Source: an uncultured Planctomycetales bacterium
GTDB lineage: Bacteria; Planctomycetota; Planctomycetia; Pirellulales; Thermoguttaceae
Assembly: GCA_937889015.1 (NCBI GenBank)
Contig: CALARR010000093.1
Location: 1 to 14,677 of the forward strand
Length of the DNA stretch: 14,677 nucleotides
Reading direction: 5' to 3'
Shown: in pieces, positions 1 through 6,480 of the stretch
Layout of the letters: each line of letters opens with the position of its first letter
Position numbering within the stretch: the first letter of the stretch is position 1
Notes under the pieces: model-generated
Databases searched by the model: none
What the model was told of the DNA's origin: nothing
Seen by the model: only the letters and a program-made list of their open reading frames with translations
Made by a program: the position numbers and the translations under genes

Positions 1-1723
1 CCATGGCGGCTTCGACAACCGTTTTGCCCGCTTGGCGTGCCGACCCGCCGCTGCTCCAGCGTCCGCCGCCGGTGGGAGTCAAGACGACGGTCTCCTCAGG
101 GACCAGGCGGTGTTTCCAGACGGACTCGCGCGGTTGCAGTGCGTAGCCGCTCATGGGCTGCACGCCGACTAGCGTGTGCGGCAGACAGGCCGAGACCTGC
201 TTCACGCCCGCGGCGACCAGGCTGGTGAAATGCTCGGCCAGGTATTCATCGTAGTCGAGGACGCGCGCGGGGATTTTCTTCAGATCCTTGGCGTCTTTGA
301 AGTCGGTGACTTCTTCCCAGGAGGCGAGTTTGGCCTTCCACGCGGCATTCAGGCCATCGAGCGATCCGTGCCGTTTGCGGAGCCACACCAGGAACTCCTG
401 GCGATGCTCGTCGCCCAGGTCGACGTACGCCGGTTCGTTGAACAGTTCGAACATCAGCACGGACGCGCCCGCTTCACGGTAGCGTTGGGCCTGGATCTTC
501 CAGATCTGCAGCCAGGTGTCGCGTCCGGGGCCGGTGATGCGATAGGGGGTCCAGTGATTGGGGCCGGTGGTGAGGGCGGCGGCAGGCAGGCGGGACGTAT
601 CGGGCGATGCGGCCGGCTGGCCCATAGTCCAAGGAAAGCAGACCATGTCGACGTAGAAGGGCATTGCGGTGCGCGCGATGGTTCCTTTCAGCAGCGATGG
701 ATCGTCGGGAGGCCTCGGCGACTGGTAGCCGACGGCCTGCCAGAAGGGCTCGGGCGAGGGATAGACGGAAAGGCTGTTGAAGCCCAGCCGGCAGAGCGAC
801 TCGGCCGTAAGTAGTTCCTGGTAGATCCAGCCGTGGCGTTTGGGGTCGTACAGGCCATGGTCCGGGGGAACACGACCGTCGGTGCTGCCCAGCAGGTCCA
901 GGCGCGGGTCTTCGCGCAGGTAGGGATTGAGGATGAACACGCGCCGGCCATCGGGGCCCACAAATCGCCCCTGGCGGACTTCGGGCGGACGGAGATCGGC
1001 GCGCAAGAGGGGCGGCAGCTGGCTGCGCTGCGGCCAGGTGACCTGGGGCTGGGCCACGTCGCGGTCTTGGGCTTCCTCGACCCATTTCGGCCGGCGGTCG
1101 TAACGTACGCAACTCACGTCGGCCAGGCCGAAGCTGCGCTGGGTCTGCCCCACGCATTGCACGCTGACGCCGCTGACAGCGTCGCCCGGCTTGAGCTTGG
1201 TCCAGAGCCGCAGGGGAATCAGCACCTCCTGCCAGGACTCGGTGTCCTCGTCCAGTCCCCGGCCTTGATCGATGAGGCGCGAGGGGAGACGAATGAACTC
1301 GGCCGACTCCGCTTCGGGGCGGACCTGAAGTGCGACGGGGCCATTGGGGCTTCCGTAACGATCCAGTCCGCCGTTGAGCAAGAACCGCACAAAGCCGTTG
1401 GCCAGCCAGTCGGCCGTGATCTTCCAGGGCTCGCCCGAGCGGCGACGGAAGCGGACACCGGCCCAGGGTTTGGCCTGCCAATCGCCATTGAGCCACAAGT
1501 AGTGTCCGGCGCCGGGGCCGCCGGTGCGGCGCTGCTCGCTGACCATATTCCAGGGGCTGACGGCGTGATCGCTCGCCGGGCCGTCGGCGTAGAAGACGTG
1601 CGATTCGAGGGTCTGGGGAGCGGCCCGCTCGGCGGCAGACGCCGGTTGCGCGGCGAAAGCGGCGCTAAGGCAGGGGATCAACAGCAAGGCGTGCAGGAGA
1701 CGCAAGGTGTGCGATGACAGCAC
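1..1723 (-). CDS. Secreted GH42-like (clan GH-A) glycoside hydrolase, partial at left edge
   Basis: The frame is open for 574 codons from a GTG at 1723 to the window edge, so the C-terminus is missing. A start signal GGGAG lies 7 nt upstream of the GTG. An in-frame ATG at 1771 (16 codons earlier) has no such signal and would bury the signal peptide. Residues 1 to about 30 look like a Sec signal peptide (LRLLHALLLIPCLSAAFA, then AQPASA). Residues about 35-240 look like a beta-rich N-terminal module with many W and G residues. From about residue 250 a TIM-barrel-like region begins (DGRRVFILNPY), with the pair FELFNEP placing Asn429-Glu430 as the expected acid/base motif of clan GH-A. The following stretch (EFLVWLRKRHGSLDGLNAAW) resembles the segment after the acid/base in GH42 beta-galactosidases. 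It probably cleaves a beta-linked sugar outside the cytoplasm. The nucleophile Glu should lie beyond the edge. Family is fairly sure, substrate unknown. It is divergent from a XylR-like regulator, which fits sugar control. Confidence 0.8.
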   Translation of the reverse strand, partial: MLSSHTLRLLHALLLIPCLSAAFAAQPASAAERAAPQTLESHVFYADGPASDHAVSPWNMVSEQRRTGGPGAGHYLWLNGDWQAKPWAGVRFRRRSGEPWKITADWLANGFVRFLLNGGLDRYGSPNGPVALQVRPEAESAEFIRLPSRLIDQGRGLDEDTESWQEVLIPLRLWTKLKPGDAVSGVSVQCVGQTQRSFGLADVSCVRYDRRPKWVEEAQDRDVAQPQVTWPQRSQLPPLLRADLRPPEVRQGRFVGPDGRRVFILNPYLREDPRLDLLGSTDGRVPPDHGLYDPKRHGWIYQELLTAESLCRLGFNSLSVYPSPEPFWQAVGYQSPRPPDDPSLLKGTIARTAMPFYVDMVCFPWTMGQPAASPDTSRLPAAALTTGPNHWTPYRITGPGRDTWLQIWKIQAQRYREAGASVLMFELFNEPAYVDLGDEHRQEFLVWLRKRHGSLDGLNAAWKAKLASWEEVTDFKDAKDLKKIPARVLDYDEYLAEHFTSLVAAGVKQVSACLPHTLVGVQPMSGYALQPRESVWKHRLVPEETVVLTPTGGGRWSSGGSARQAGKTVVEAAM

Positions 1724-1934
1724 GTTAATTCTCCCAGGTGTCGTCGGGGTCGCGGGGTGCAACCCCCACATTCTAGCAGTTGCGGGCGGCTTGTATCCAC
1801 CGCGACAGAACGAAAATAGTGTAAGATTGTTTGTCACGGCCGATGCGCTGTCCTCGCGTTTGCCGGCAGGGGACGAGTCGGGCGGAGAGACGTTTTCGCC
1901 GCCGATCACGAAAAACTGAAGCCAGGAGTATTCC
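1724..1934. promoter_or_regulatory. Divergent intergenic region between glycosidase and regulator genes
   Basis: These 211 bp separate two divergently transcribed genes and must hold both promoters. I see no clean -35/-10 pair. An AT-richer patch at 1810-1832 (AAAATAGTGTAAGATTGTTT) is the most promoter-like part for the plus-strand gene. It is flanked by an imperfect inverted repeat, GACAGAAC (1804-1811) and GTTTGTC (1829-1835), with one bulged base; this could be a regulator site but is weak. A small perfect hairpin GGGGT-GCA-ACCCC lies at 1754-1766, in the leader of the minus-strand gene. Confidence 0.4.
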
Positions 1935-3098
1935 GTGTCTGCGCGCAAGTGCCTGCAAGTGGCGTTGCTGATCGACACGGCCACCGACTGGGGTCGCCGC
2001 ATGATTCGCGGCGTGGCGCGCTATGCGCAGCAACAAGGCCGCTGGGACATGTGGCTGGAGCAGCGCTGCCAGCACGCGCCGGGCCGATTGCCGGCCGGTT
2101 GGCGTGGCGACGGGGTGATTGCGCGCGTGGCGGATCGGGCCATGGCCCGGCACCTGGCCGCAGCGCCCGGAGTGGTGGTGAATGTGTCGGCGGCGCGAAT
2201 GAAGGGGGTGGATTTTCCCACGGTCACGGCCGATTTGCGGATTGCGGCGCGAATGGCGGTGGGGCACCTGCTGGACCAGGGCTTTCGCCACTTTGGCTAC
2301 TTTGCCCCGCTGGGCATTTCGTACGTGGACATTCATTACGAGAGCTTTGTGCAGACGCTGGCCGAGTCGCACCACGAGTGCTCGCTCTTTGCGGCGCGGC
2401 GCAAGCGCGGCTCTGGCGATGCCTGGCTCACGCGGCAGCGCGACCTGGAGCGCTGGCTGAGCGAGCTGCCCAAGCCGGTGGCCGTGGTGACCTGGACCAG
2501 CGACCGGGGGCGCGAGGTGCTGTATGCGTGCCGGGCCCTGGGGCTGCACGTGCCGGAACAGGTGGCGGTGCTGGGCGGCGATGAAGACACGCTGCTGTGC
2601 GAGACGTGCAATCCGCCCCTGTCGGGCGTGGCGCTGACCTCGGAGCGGATCGGTTACGAGGCGGCCGCGTTGTTGGATCGCCTGGTCAAGGGAGAGACGC
2701 CCCCGACGGAACCGCTTCTGATCGAGCCGGCGCGCGTGGTCGTGCGGCAATCGACCGACACGCTGGCCATCGACGACCAGGACCTGGCCCAGGCCATTGC
2801 CTACATTCGCCGCCACGCCGGCGAGCCGATCCAGGTGAGCGATGTGCTCCGGGCCGTGCCCGTGTCGCGAAGCTGGCTGGAGCGCCGCTTTCAGCAGACG
2901 CTGGGCCGCAGTCCGGCCGAGGAGATCCGCCGCATGCACCTGGAGCGTGCCAAGCAACTGCTGGCCGAGACCGACATGCCCGTGCCCGACATCGCGGCGG
3001 CGGCCGGTTTCTGCTCGCGCGAGTATTTGGCCTACGCCTTCAAGCAGGCGGTGGGCCAGACGCCGCGCGAGTACCGCACACGCGTGCGCGGGCGGTGA
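1935..3098 (+). CDS. XylR-like transcriptional regulator (LacI-type sensor domain plus AraC HTH)
   Basis: A 387-residue protein with a GTG start; GGAG at 1925-1928 lies 6 nt upstream and supports it. Residues about 6-265 form a periplasmic-binding-protein-like sugar-sensing domain of the LacI/GalR type, opening LQVALLIDTATDWGRRMIRG and containing VAVLGGDEDTLLCE (about 210-223) and PPLSGVALTSERIGYEAA (about 227-244), the segments typical of XylR and GalR sensors. Residues about 283-383 form an AraC/XylS DNA-binding domain with two helix-turn-helix units: VSDVLRAVPVSRSWLERRF (301-319) and VPDIAAAAGFCSREYLAYAF (350-369), ending in the usual GQTPREYR. This is the architecture of E. coli XylR, which activates xylose genes; the family has many copies in planctomycetes. 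It probably binds a sugar in the cytoplasm and controls the flanking glycosidase and/or the DUF6807 gene. The ligand cannot be told from the sequence. Confidence 0.9.
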   Translation: MSARKCLQVALLIDTATDWGRRMIRGVARYAQQQGRWDMWLEQRCQHAPGRLPAGWRGDGVIARVADRAMARHLAAAPGVVVNVSAARMKGVDFPTVTADLRIAARMAVGHLLDQGFRHFGYFAPLGISYVDIHYESFVQTLAESHHECSLFAARRKRGSGDAWLTRQRDLERWLSELPKPVAVVTWTSDRGREVLYACRALGLHVPEQVAVLGGDEDTLLCETCNPPLSGVALTSERIGYEAAALLDRLVKGETPPTEPLLIEPARVVVRQSTDTLAIDDQDLAQAIAYIRRHAGEPIQVSDVLRAVPVSRSWLERRFQQTLGRSPAEEIRRMHLERAKQLLAETDMPVPDIAAAAGFCSREYLAYAFKQAVGQTPREYRTRVRGR

Positions 3099-3127
3099 GG
3101 GAAGGGCCCCCAATTTCTCCGCCCTGG

Positions 3128-3156
3128 TGGAGTCGGCTTGGGTGAGCCGCTATAAT
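3128..3156 (+). promoter_or_regulatory. Sigma-70-type promoter for the DUF6807 gene
   Basis: A perfect TATAAT sits at 3151-3156 in an otherwise GC-rich spacer. The -35 position at 17-bp spacing (TGGAGT, 3128-3133) is a poor match to TTGACA, which would suit a promoter needing an activator. Transcription would begin near 3163, leaving a leader of about 75 nt before the ATG at 3238. Confidence 0.5.
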
Positions 3157-3174
3157 GCGGGGATTGCCTGCCTG

Positions 3175-3208
3175 AGAACCTGGCCCAGCACCATCACGCG
3201 CAGGTTCT
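3175..3208. promoter_or_regulatory. Inverted repeat AGAACCTG-N18-CAGGTTCT in the DUF6807 leader
   Basis: Two perfect 8-bp arms, AGAACCTG (3175-3182) and CAGGTTCT (3201-3208), are 18 bp apart. They lie just downstream of the predicted transcription start and upstream of the ribosome-binding site (GGAG, 3227-3230). It may be an operator for the adjacent XylR-like regulator or an RNA hairpin in the leader. Which of these, if either, cannot be decided from sequence. Confidence 0.4.
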
Positions 3209-3237
3209 AAGATTCAAACCCAACGCGGAGTACCCCC

Positions 3238-4581
3238 ATGCCTGCCTTGACGGATCAGCGAATCCACTGCACCACGACCCTTTCCCGATGGGCCCGCTGC
3301 GCGGCTGCCGCGCTCGTAGCCGCCGGTTTGGCCCCTGGACTGGCCCGGGCCGCCGCGCCCGTGCTGAACATCGGCTCGACCCAGCAGGCGGTAAGCGTGG
3401 CCGTACCTTTGCCCGCCGGCCAGGACCAGGAAGCGTCCGCCTGGTCGCTGGTGGAGCAGGGGGCGGATCCGATTCCGGCCCAGGTCTTGCCGGCGATGGG
3501 TCCCGACGGCCGACCGGCCGACAAACAGGGAGTCTTGGCGGCCACCCTGCGTGCGAGGGCCGATGCCCCGAAGACGCGGCGATTCGAGCTGCAGCCGGCC
3601 GAGGCCGGCAAGAAGGGCGCGGGCTTTGAACTGCGCGACCTGAACGACAAATCACTGGGGCTGTTCGAGAACGGCAAGCCGGTGCTCGTCTACAACCATG
3701 GCGTGATCACGGGCGAGAACGTGCCGGACAGCGACCTGCGCAAGCATCGCGCCTGCTACGTGCACCCCTTGTACGGTCTGCAGGGCGAGGTGCTGACCGA
3801 CGACTTCCCCAAGGACCACTACCACCACCACGGCCTGTTCTGGGCCTGGCCGCACGTGCAGATCGAAGGCAAGGAATACGATCTGTGGGCCTACAAGAAC
3901 ATCAATCATCGCCATGTGGCCTGGCTGGCCAAGGCGGCCGGGCCCGAGGCAGCCCTGGTGGCGGTGGAGAATGGCTGGTTCGTCGGCGACCGCAAGGTGG
4001 TGGCAGAGCGCGTGTGGTTGTGCGCACACAAGGCGGCCGAGGGACGCCGGGCGATCGACGTGACCCTGGTCGTGATTCCGCTCGACAACCCGATCACGCT
4101 GTGGGGCGCGCCGGCCAAGAGCTATGGCGGTTTGAACCTGCGTTTCGGGCCGCGTGCCAAGGAAGACACGCTGATCACGGTGCCGGAGGGGAAGACCGAG
4201 AAGGACCTGCCGGAGACGCGTCTGACCTGGGCCGACTTCACGGCCAAGTGGCCCGAGGGGGGCAAGACCAGCGGCGCGGCGATCTTCGTGCATCCCCAAC
4301 ACCCGGACTATCCGCCCACGTGGCTCACGCGGCACTATGGCGTGCTGTGCGTGGGCTGGCCGGGGGTTGAGCCGCGGACCTTTGCCGCGGGCAAGCCGAT
4401 CGTGCTGAACTATCGGGTGTGGATCCACGACGGGCCGGTGGAGCCGGAGACGCTGCGCGAGGCGTATGCGGGCTATCAGGCGGCCGTGGCCGCCAGTTGG
4501 AGCGCGGGGGGCGAGGCGTCGGGCACGCCGCGCGGCGTGCGCAAGCACCACCGGCTACTGCCCCGGCTGCACAGGCAGTAA
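3238..4581 (+). CDS. Secreted DUF6807 ('PmoA-like') family protein
   Basis: A 447-residue protein. The ATG follows GGAG with 7 nt spacing. Residues 1 to about 39 look like a long Sec signal peptide (CAAAALVAAGLAPGLARA, cleavage near ARA-AAP), so the protein is probably exported. The body shows the family signature: RACYVHPLYGLQGEVLTDDF (171-190) followed by PKDHYHHHGLFWAWP (191-205), a His-rich stretch that could bind metal or a sugar, then a beta-rich region ending in VLNYRVWIHDGPVEPETL. The family is often labelled 'methane oxygenase PmoA' in databases, but it has no resemblance to methane monooxygenase function; its members occur beside glycosidases and sugar oxidoreductases in planctomycetes, verrucomicrobia and Bacteroidetes, and the activity is unknown to me. 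The last ~25 residues (GGEASGTPRGVRKHHRLLP) are low-complexity and may be non-conserved. It follows the XylR-like regulator by 139 bp, with its own promoter. Confidence 0.85.
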   Translation: MPALTDQRIHCTTTLSRWARCAAAALVAAGLAPGLARAAAPVLNIGSTQQAVSVAVPLPAGQDQEASAWSLVEQGADPIPAQVLPAMGPDGRPADKQGVLAATLRARADAPKTRRFELQPAEAGKKGAGFELRDLNDKSLGLFENGKPVLVYNHGVITGENVPDSDLRKHRACYVHPLYGLQGEVLTDDFPKDHYHHHGLFWAWPHVQIEGKEYDLWAYKNINHRHVAWLAKAAGPEAALVAVENGWFVGDRKVVAERVWLCAHKAAEGRRAIDVTLVVIPLDNPITLWGAPAKSYGGLNLRFGPRAKEDTLITVPEGKTEKDLPETRLTWADFTAKWPEGGKTSGAAIFVHPQHPDYPPTWLTRHYGVLCVGWPGVEPRTFAAGKPIVLNYRVWIHDGPVEPETLREAYAGYQAAVAASWSAGGEASGTPRGVRKHHRLLPRLHRQ

Positions 4582-4813
4582 GAGGGACGTACTGGGTCAG
4601 GCGGTGACGGGACCATTGGCCTGTTTCGGTGAGCGCCGCCGACATGCATACAAGGAGGGCCAGCAGCCCGGTGCATGAAGTTCGTTCCTCGCTGCATCGC
4701 AATCCTCCCGTCGAACGGCACACACGAGCCGCCGGGCGAGTCACTGCAGGGTTGAATTGCCAACGAAGCCGACGGCGTGTCTGGAGGGACGTGCGCCGGT
4801 TGAACTGCGTGGC
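4582..4813. other. Convergent intergenic region with no supported gene
   Basis: No frame here combines a good start, a protein-like sequence and a stop that avoids the convergent DUF6807 gene. On the minus strand there is a good ribosome-binding site (GGGAGG about 6 nt before an ATG near 4707), but the frame that follows is rich in Pro, Arg and Cys and runs back through the end of the DUF6807 gene. Another minus frame shows a short signal-like stretch (TGLLALLVCMSAAL) with the same problem. It may be decayed coding DNA. No clear terminator is visible. Confidence 0.4.
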
Positions 4814-4986
4814 TCATGATGCCACCCAAGCTCCGGCTGCCAGAATTGCTTCGTCGTACGAGGGAAACACGCCCTGGTGCGATTCCGCAGCCGCATCTCG
4901 TTCCCAGAACGCCACGCGGACGCCGCAGTCGTCCCAATAGACCTCGACGGAGCGACCGGTGCGGCGCCGGCGTCGTGGTTGGTCAT
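4814..4986 (-). pseudogene. Possible frameshifted small gene downstream of the PEGA gene
   Basis: An ATG at 4986 overlaps the stop of the PEGA gene as ATGA, the usual sign of translational coupling, but its frame soon becomes nonsense-like and runs to 4741. In the neighbouring frame, codons from 4948 down to a TGA at 4814-4816 encode a protein-like peptide (VEVYWDDCGVRVAFWERD, then SYDEAILAAGAWVAS) that has no ATG, GTG or TTG start before it. Adding one base (or losing two) between the ATG and the VEVYW segment would join them into a protein of about 57 residues with an Arg-rich N-terminus. I do not recognise the family. It may be a real frameshift mutation, a sequencing error, or chance. Confidence 0.3.
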
Positions 4987-5453
4987 TTCTTAGCAGCGGG
5001 GGCGGCGATCGCCTTCACGGCCGGCTTGCGGCGTTCGAGTTTCACAACCAAGAATTGCACGCTGCCGTTTTCGAGCACCGTAAGCGTTTGCGTGTAGTCT
5101 TGGTATCCGTCACACTCGATGCGAAATTTGTGGTCCCCTGGAGCAAGATTCAGCGTTGGCATTACCTCAACTTGTTGAAGCGCCGCATTGCCGATGAACT
5201 TGTCGTTCAAGAACAACCGAACCGTTTCGAACGGCATGGGCATCACGTTCGCCGCTCCTTGGCGCGCAGCGGAGGATTCCGCAGCCGATCTTTCCTGTGG
5301 CTCGACTGGGGGAACAGGAAACCACTGGTTCATGAAGAAGAGCGTGACGGTAGAGAAGCGTTTTGGCGGCGAATGTCCGTCATCCGCGGCGGTGTTTTGC
5401 GTCGCAACCAGAGCCAGCGATAAGACAGCGATGGAAGCAACAATGGGTTTCAT
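4983..5453 (-). CDS. Small secreted PEGA-domain protein
   Basis: A 156-residue protein. The frame is open upstream to an ATG at 5645, but the ATG at 5453 is preferred: it has AGGAG upstream and gives a clean signal peptide (MKPIVASIAVLSLALVATQN, then TAADDG), whereas the longer form would bury it. Residues about 78-140 form one PEGA-type beta domain: VRLFLNDKFIGNA at the start, LNLAPGDHKFRIECDGYQDY (101-120) in the middle and VQFLVVKLER at the end. PEGA domains are small extracellular or periplasmic folds, often tied to surface layers or cell-envelope proteins; no catalytic role is known. The tail is rich in Lys and Ala. Base composition is lower than in its neighbours: 28 G+C of 60 at 5161-5220, against 50 of 60 at 3301-3360, which may mean a different origin. 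A possibly broken small gene follows directly. Confidence 0.75.
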   Translation of the reverse strand: MKPIVASIAVLSLALVATQNTAADDGHSPPKRFSTVTLFFMNQWFPVPPVEPQERSAAESSAARQGAANVMPMPFETVRLFLNDKFIGNAALQQVEVMPTLNLAPGDHKFRIECDGYQDYTQTLTVLENGSVQFLVVKLERRKPAVKAIAAPAAKK

Positions 5454-5738
5454 TTCCTGTTCTCCTGACGAACAACGAAACGACTGACGGGCGTCACCGG
5501 CGGAGCCCTCGGTTCCAGTCCCGATGATCGAGATGGCACAGTCAGACGAACTTGCCACAAGGGGCTGCTTGTTTCTCAAAAAAGGCAATGGCGCGGCCAT
5601 GGTGTTCCTTGGCCAGACAGGGTTCCGCCCCTTGGTCGCGCGCACGACGTTGCTTGCCTGAGAAGCAACAACTGCGTATTCTCCGAAGCGTGGTCCAATC
5701 CCTGCTTGCCGCGCGGATCGTTGCCGAAGAAGGTTGAA

Positions 5739-5785
5739 CGGCTAGAGTGGCACGCGAGGTCTGCCACAGGCTGTCAGTCTAGCCG
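5739..5785. other. Two-tier inverted repeat (possible structured RNA or protein-binding site)
   Basis: The outer arms are CGGCTAGA (5739-5746) and TCTAGCCG (5778-5785), perfectly complementary. Nested directly inside are GTGGCA (5747-5752) and TGCCAC (5762-5767), also perfect, around a 9-nt loop. Ten unpaired bases (5768-5777) sit on the 3' side only. As RNA this would be a 14-bp stem with one large asymmetric bulge. There is no T-run after it on either strand, so it is not an ordinary terminator. Confidence 0.45.
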
Positions 5786-5977
5786 AACAGGACCCCTCGT
5801 CAAGAGGGAGACCCATTTGAGATCCCCGGTCTGCCGGAAGCCGTGGCGAGGGGACGGAGAGGCTCGCCGCTGCCGAGGGAAGTGACGGGCGAGATGGGCC
5901 CGACGGTTCACGGCCCCGTCGAAACACGCGCGAGGTGGCAAGATGGCTTGGCTTGCGATCCAGGCTGGGTGACGCAC

Positions 5978-6043
5978 GCCTTCGCTGGCGCTTCAGGCTT
6001 CAGTGGAACAAGGTGCCTTCGCTGGCGCTTCAGGCTTCAGTGG
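5978..6043. repeat. 29-bp direct repeat, two copies with a period of 37 bp
   Basis: Two identical 29-bp copies (5978-6006 and 6015-6043) are separated by 8 bp. Each contains the core CTTCGCTGGCGCTTCAGG. To my recollection similar CTTCGCTGGCGCTTC repeats are scattered between genes in planctomycete genomes, but this is from memory and was not checked. Confidence 0.8.
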
Positions 6044-6146
6044 CGCGCCGTAGGATCCAGACGCCTAGCCTGGGGCCGCGAAGCGTTGTCTACGGCCATG
6101 GAGACTCTGGAAGAGTCACACGGTGGTCCGTGCGTACCCAAAGAAC

Positions 6147-6175
6147 GAAACAACCCCCTATCAGGAAGGGGGTTG
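6147..6175 (-). terminator. Intrinsic terminator behind tRNA-Lys
   Basis: On the minus strand, 6 nt after the tRNA, a perfect 9-bp stem CAACCCCCT (6175-6167) and AGGGGGTTG (6159-6151) closes a 7-nt loop. It is followed by TTTCGTTCTTT, a broken but T-rich tract. It is well placed to end tRNA transcription. Confidence 0.65.
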
Positions 6176-6181
6176 GGTGAG

Positions 6182-6254
6182 TGGGGCTGTCGGGGCTCGA
6201 ACCCGAGACCTACGGATTAAAAGTCCGCTACTCTACCAACTGAGCTACAGCCCC
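6182..6254 (-). tRNA. tRNA-Lys (anticodon UUU)
   Basis: A 73-nt cloverleaf reads on the minus strand from 6254. The acceptor stem is GGGGCTG with CAGCCCC and discriminator A. The D arm is GCTC-AGTTGGTA-GAGT. The anticodon stem GCGGA/TCCGT encloses the loop CTTTTAA, giving anticodon TTT for lysine. The variable region is AGGTC and the T arm is TCGGG-TTCGAGC-CCCGA. All stems pair, with one G-T at the base of the D stem. The 3' CCA is not encoded and must be added after transcription. A terminator follows. No clear promoter is visible upstream. Confidence 0.97.
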
Positions 6255-6359
6255 GTATGTCATTGATTGACAAAGGGTTACGTCCCTAATTCACACGGTT
6301 TCCGCCGCACGGTTTGACACCTCCCGGGCTGGCACTCTAGGAAAAATGCGTGGGTGCGG

Positions 6360-6381
6360 AAAAGGCGCGGCGGCAAGCGCC
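6360..6381 (-). terminator. Weak candidate terminator of the kdp operon
   Basis: About 100 nt after the kdpE stop, on the minus strand, GGCGC (6381-6377) and GCGCC (6368-6364) form a 5-bp GC stem around an 8-nt loop and are followed directly by TTTT (6363-6360). The stem is short. Another perfect inverted repeat, GCGTCT/AGACGC, lies at 6408-6434 between it and kdpE. Confidence 0.35.
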
Positions 6382-6480
6382 ACGGGCCCAGGGAAGCCGG
6401 GGCGGTGGCGTCTAGGATCAAGTCTAGCAGACGCGGGGCGAGTAGCCAACCCGCACGGGGTGCATGGGGCCGGGTTTCAT

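Larger units (their letters stand above)
5454..6145. other. Long intergenic stretch with hairpins and a direct repeat
   Basis: About 690 bp with no protein-like frame on either strand. It contains a perfect 7-bp hairpin GTTGCTT-N7-AAGCAAC (5649-5669), a two-tier stem at 5739-5785, a 5-bp hairpin CCCTC-GTCAA-GAGGG (5794-5808), a 29-bp direct repeat (5978-6043), and two adjoining hairpins, GACTCT-GGA-AGAGTC (6103-6117) and CACGG-TGGT-CCGTG (6119-6132). The promoter of the PEGA gene must lie in its left part, but I cannot point to it. Confidence 0.5.

Noticed and set aside
474..1496. 340-codon minus-strand frame inside the glycosidase gene
   Set aside because: Pro/Arg-rich low-complexity translation. 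The neighbouring frame on the same strand gives the glycosidase with signal peptide and NEP motif.
1773..3113. Long open frame on the minus strand across the XylR-like gene (446 codons)
   Set aside because: It is an antisense shadow: rich in His, Arg, Gln and Pro with no domain pattern, while the plus strand holds a clear regulator with two recognisable domains.
4523..4540. Perfect 18-bp palindrome GCACGCCGCGCGGCGTGC
   Set aside because: It lies inside the 3' end of the DUF6807 coding region in very GC-rich DNA and has no T-run, so chance is the simplest reading.
4325..4744. Minus-strand frame with a signal-like stretch TGLLALLVCMSAAL
   Set aside because: It overlaps the convergent DUF6807 gene by over 250 bp, has no good start signal of its own and becomes Pro/Arg-rich after the hydrophobic part.
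5454..5645. Longer N-terminus for the PEGA protein
   Set aside because: It would place 64 hydrophilic residues before an evident signal peptide; the ATG at 5453 has AGGAG upstream.
5978..6043. Direct repeat as a CRISPR array
   Set aside because: Only two copies, an 8-bp spacer and no cas genes; CRISPR spacers are about 30 bp.
5843..6220. Plus-strand frame ending in GCRGSNPRPTD
   Set aside because: The tail is the well-known false peptide read from the antisense of a tRNA gene; the rest crosses repeats and hairpins.
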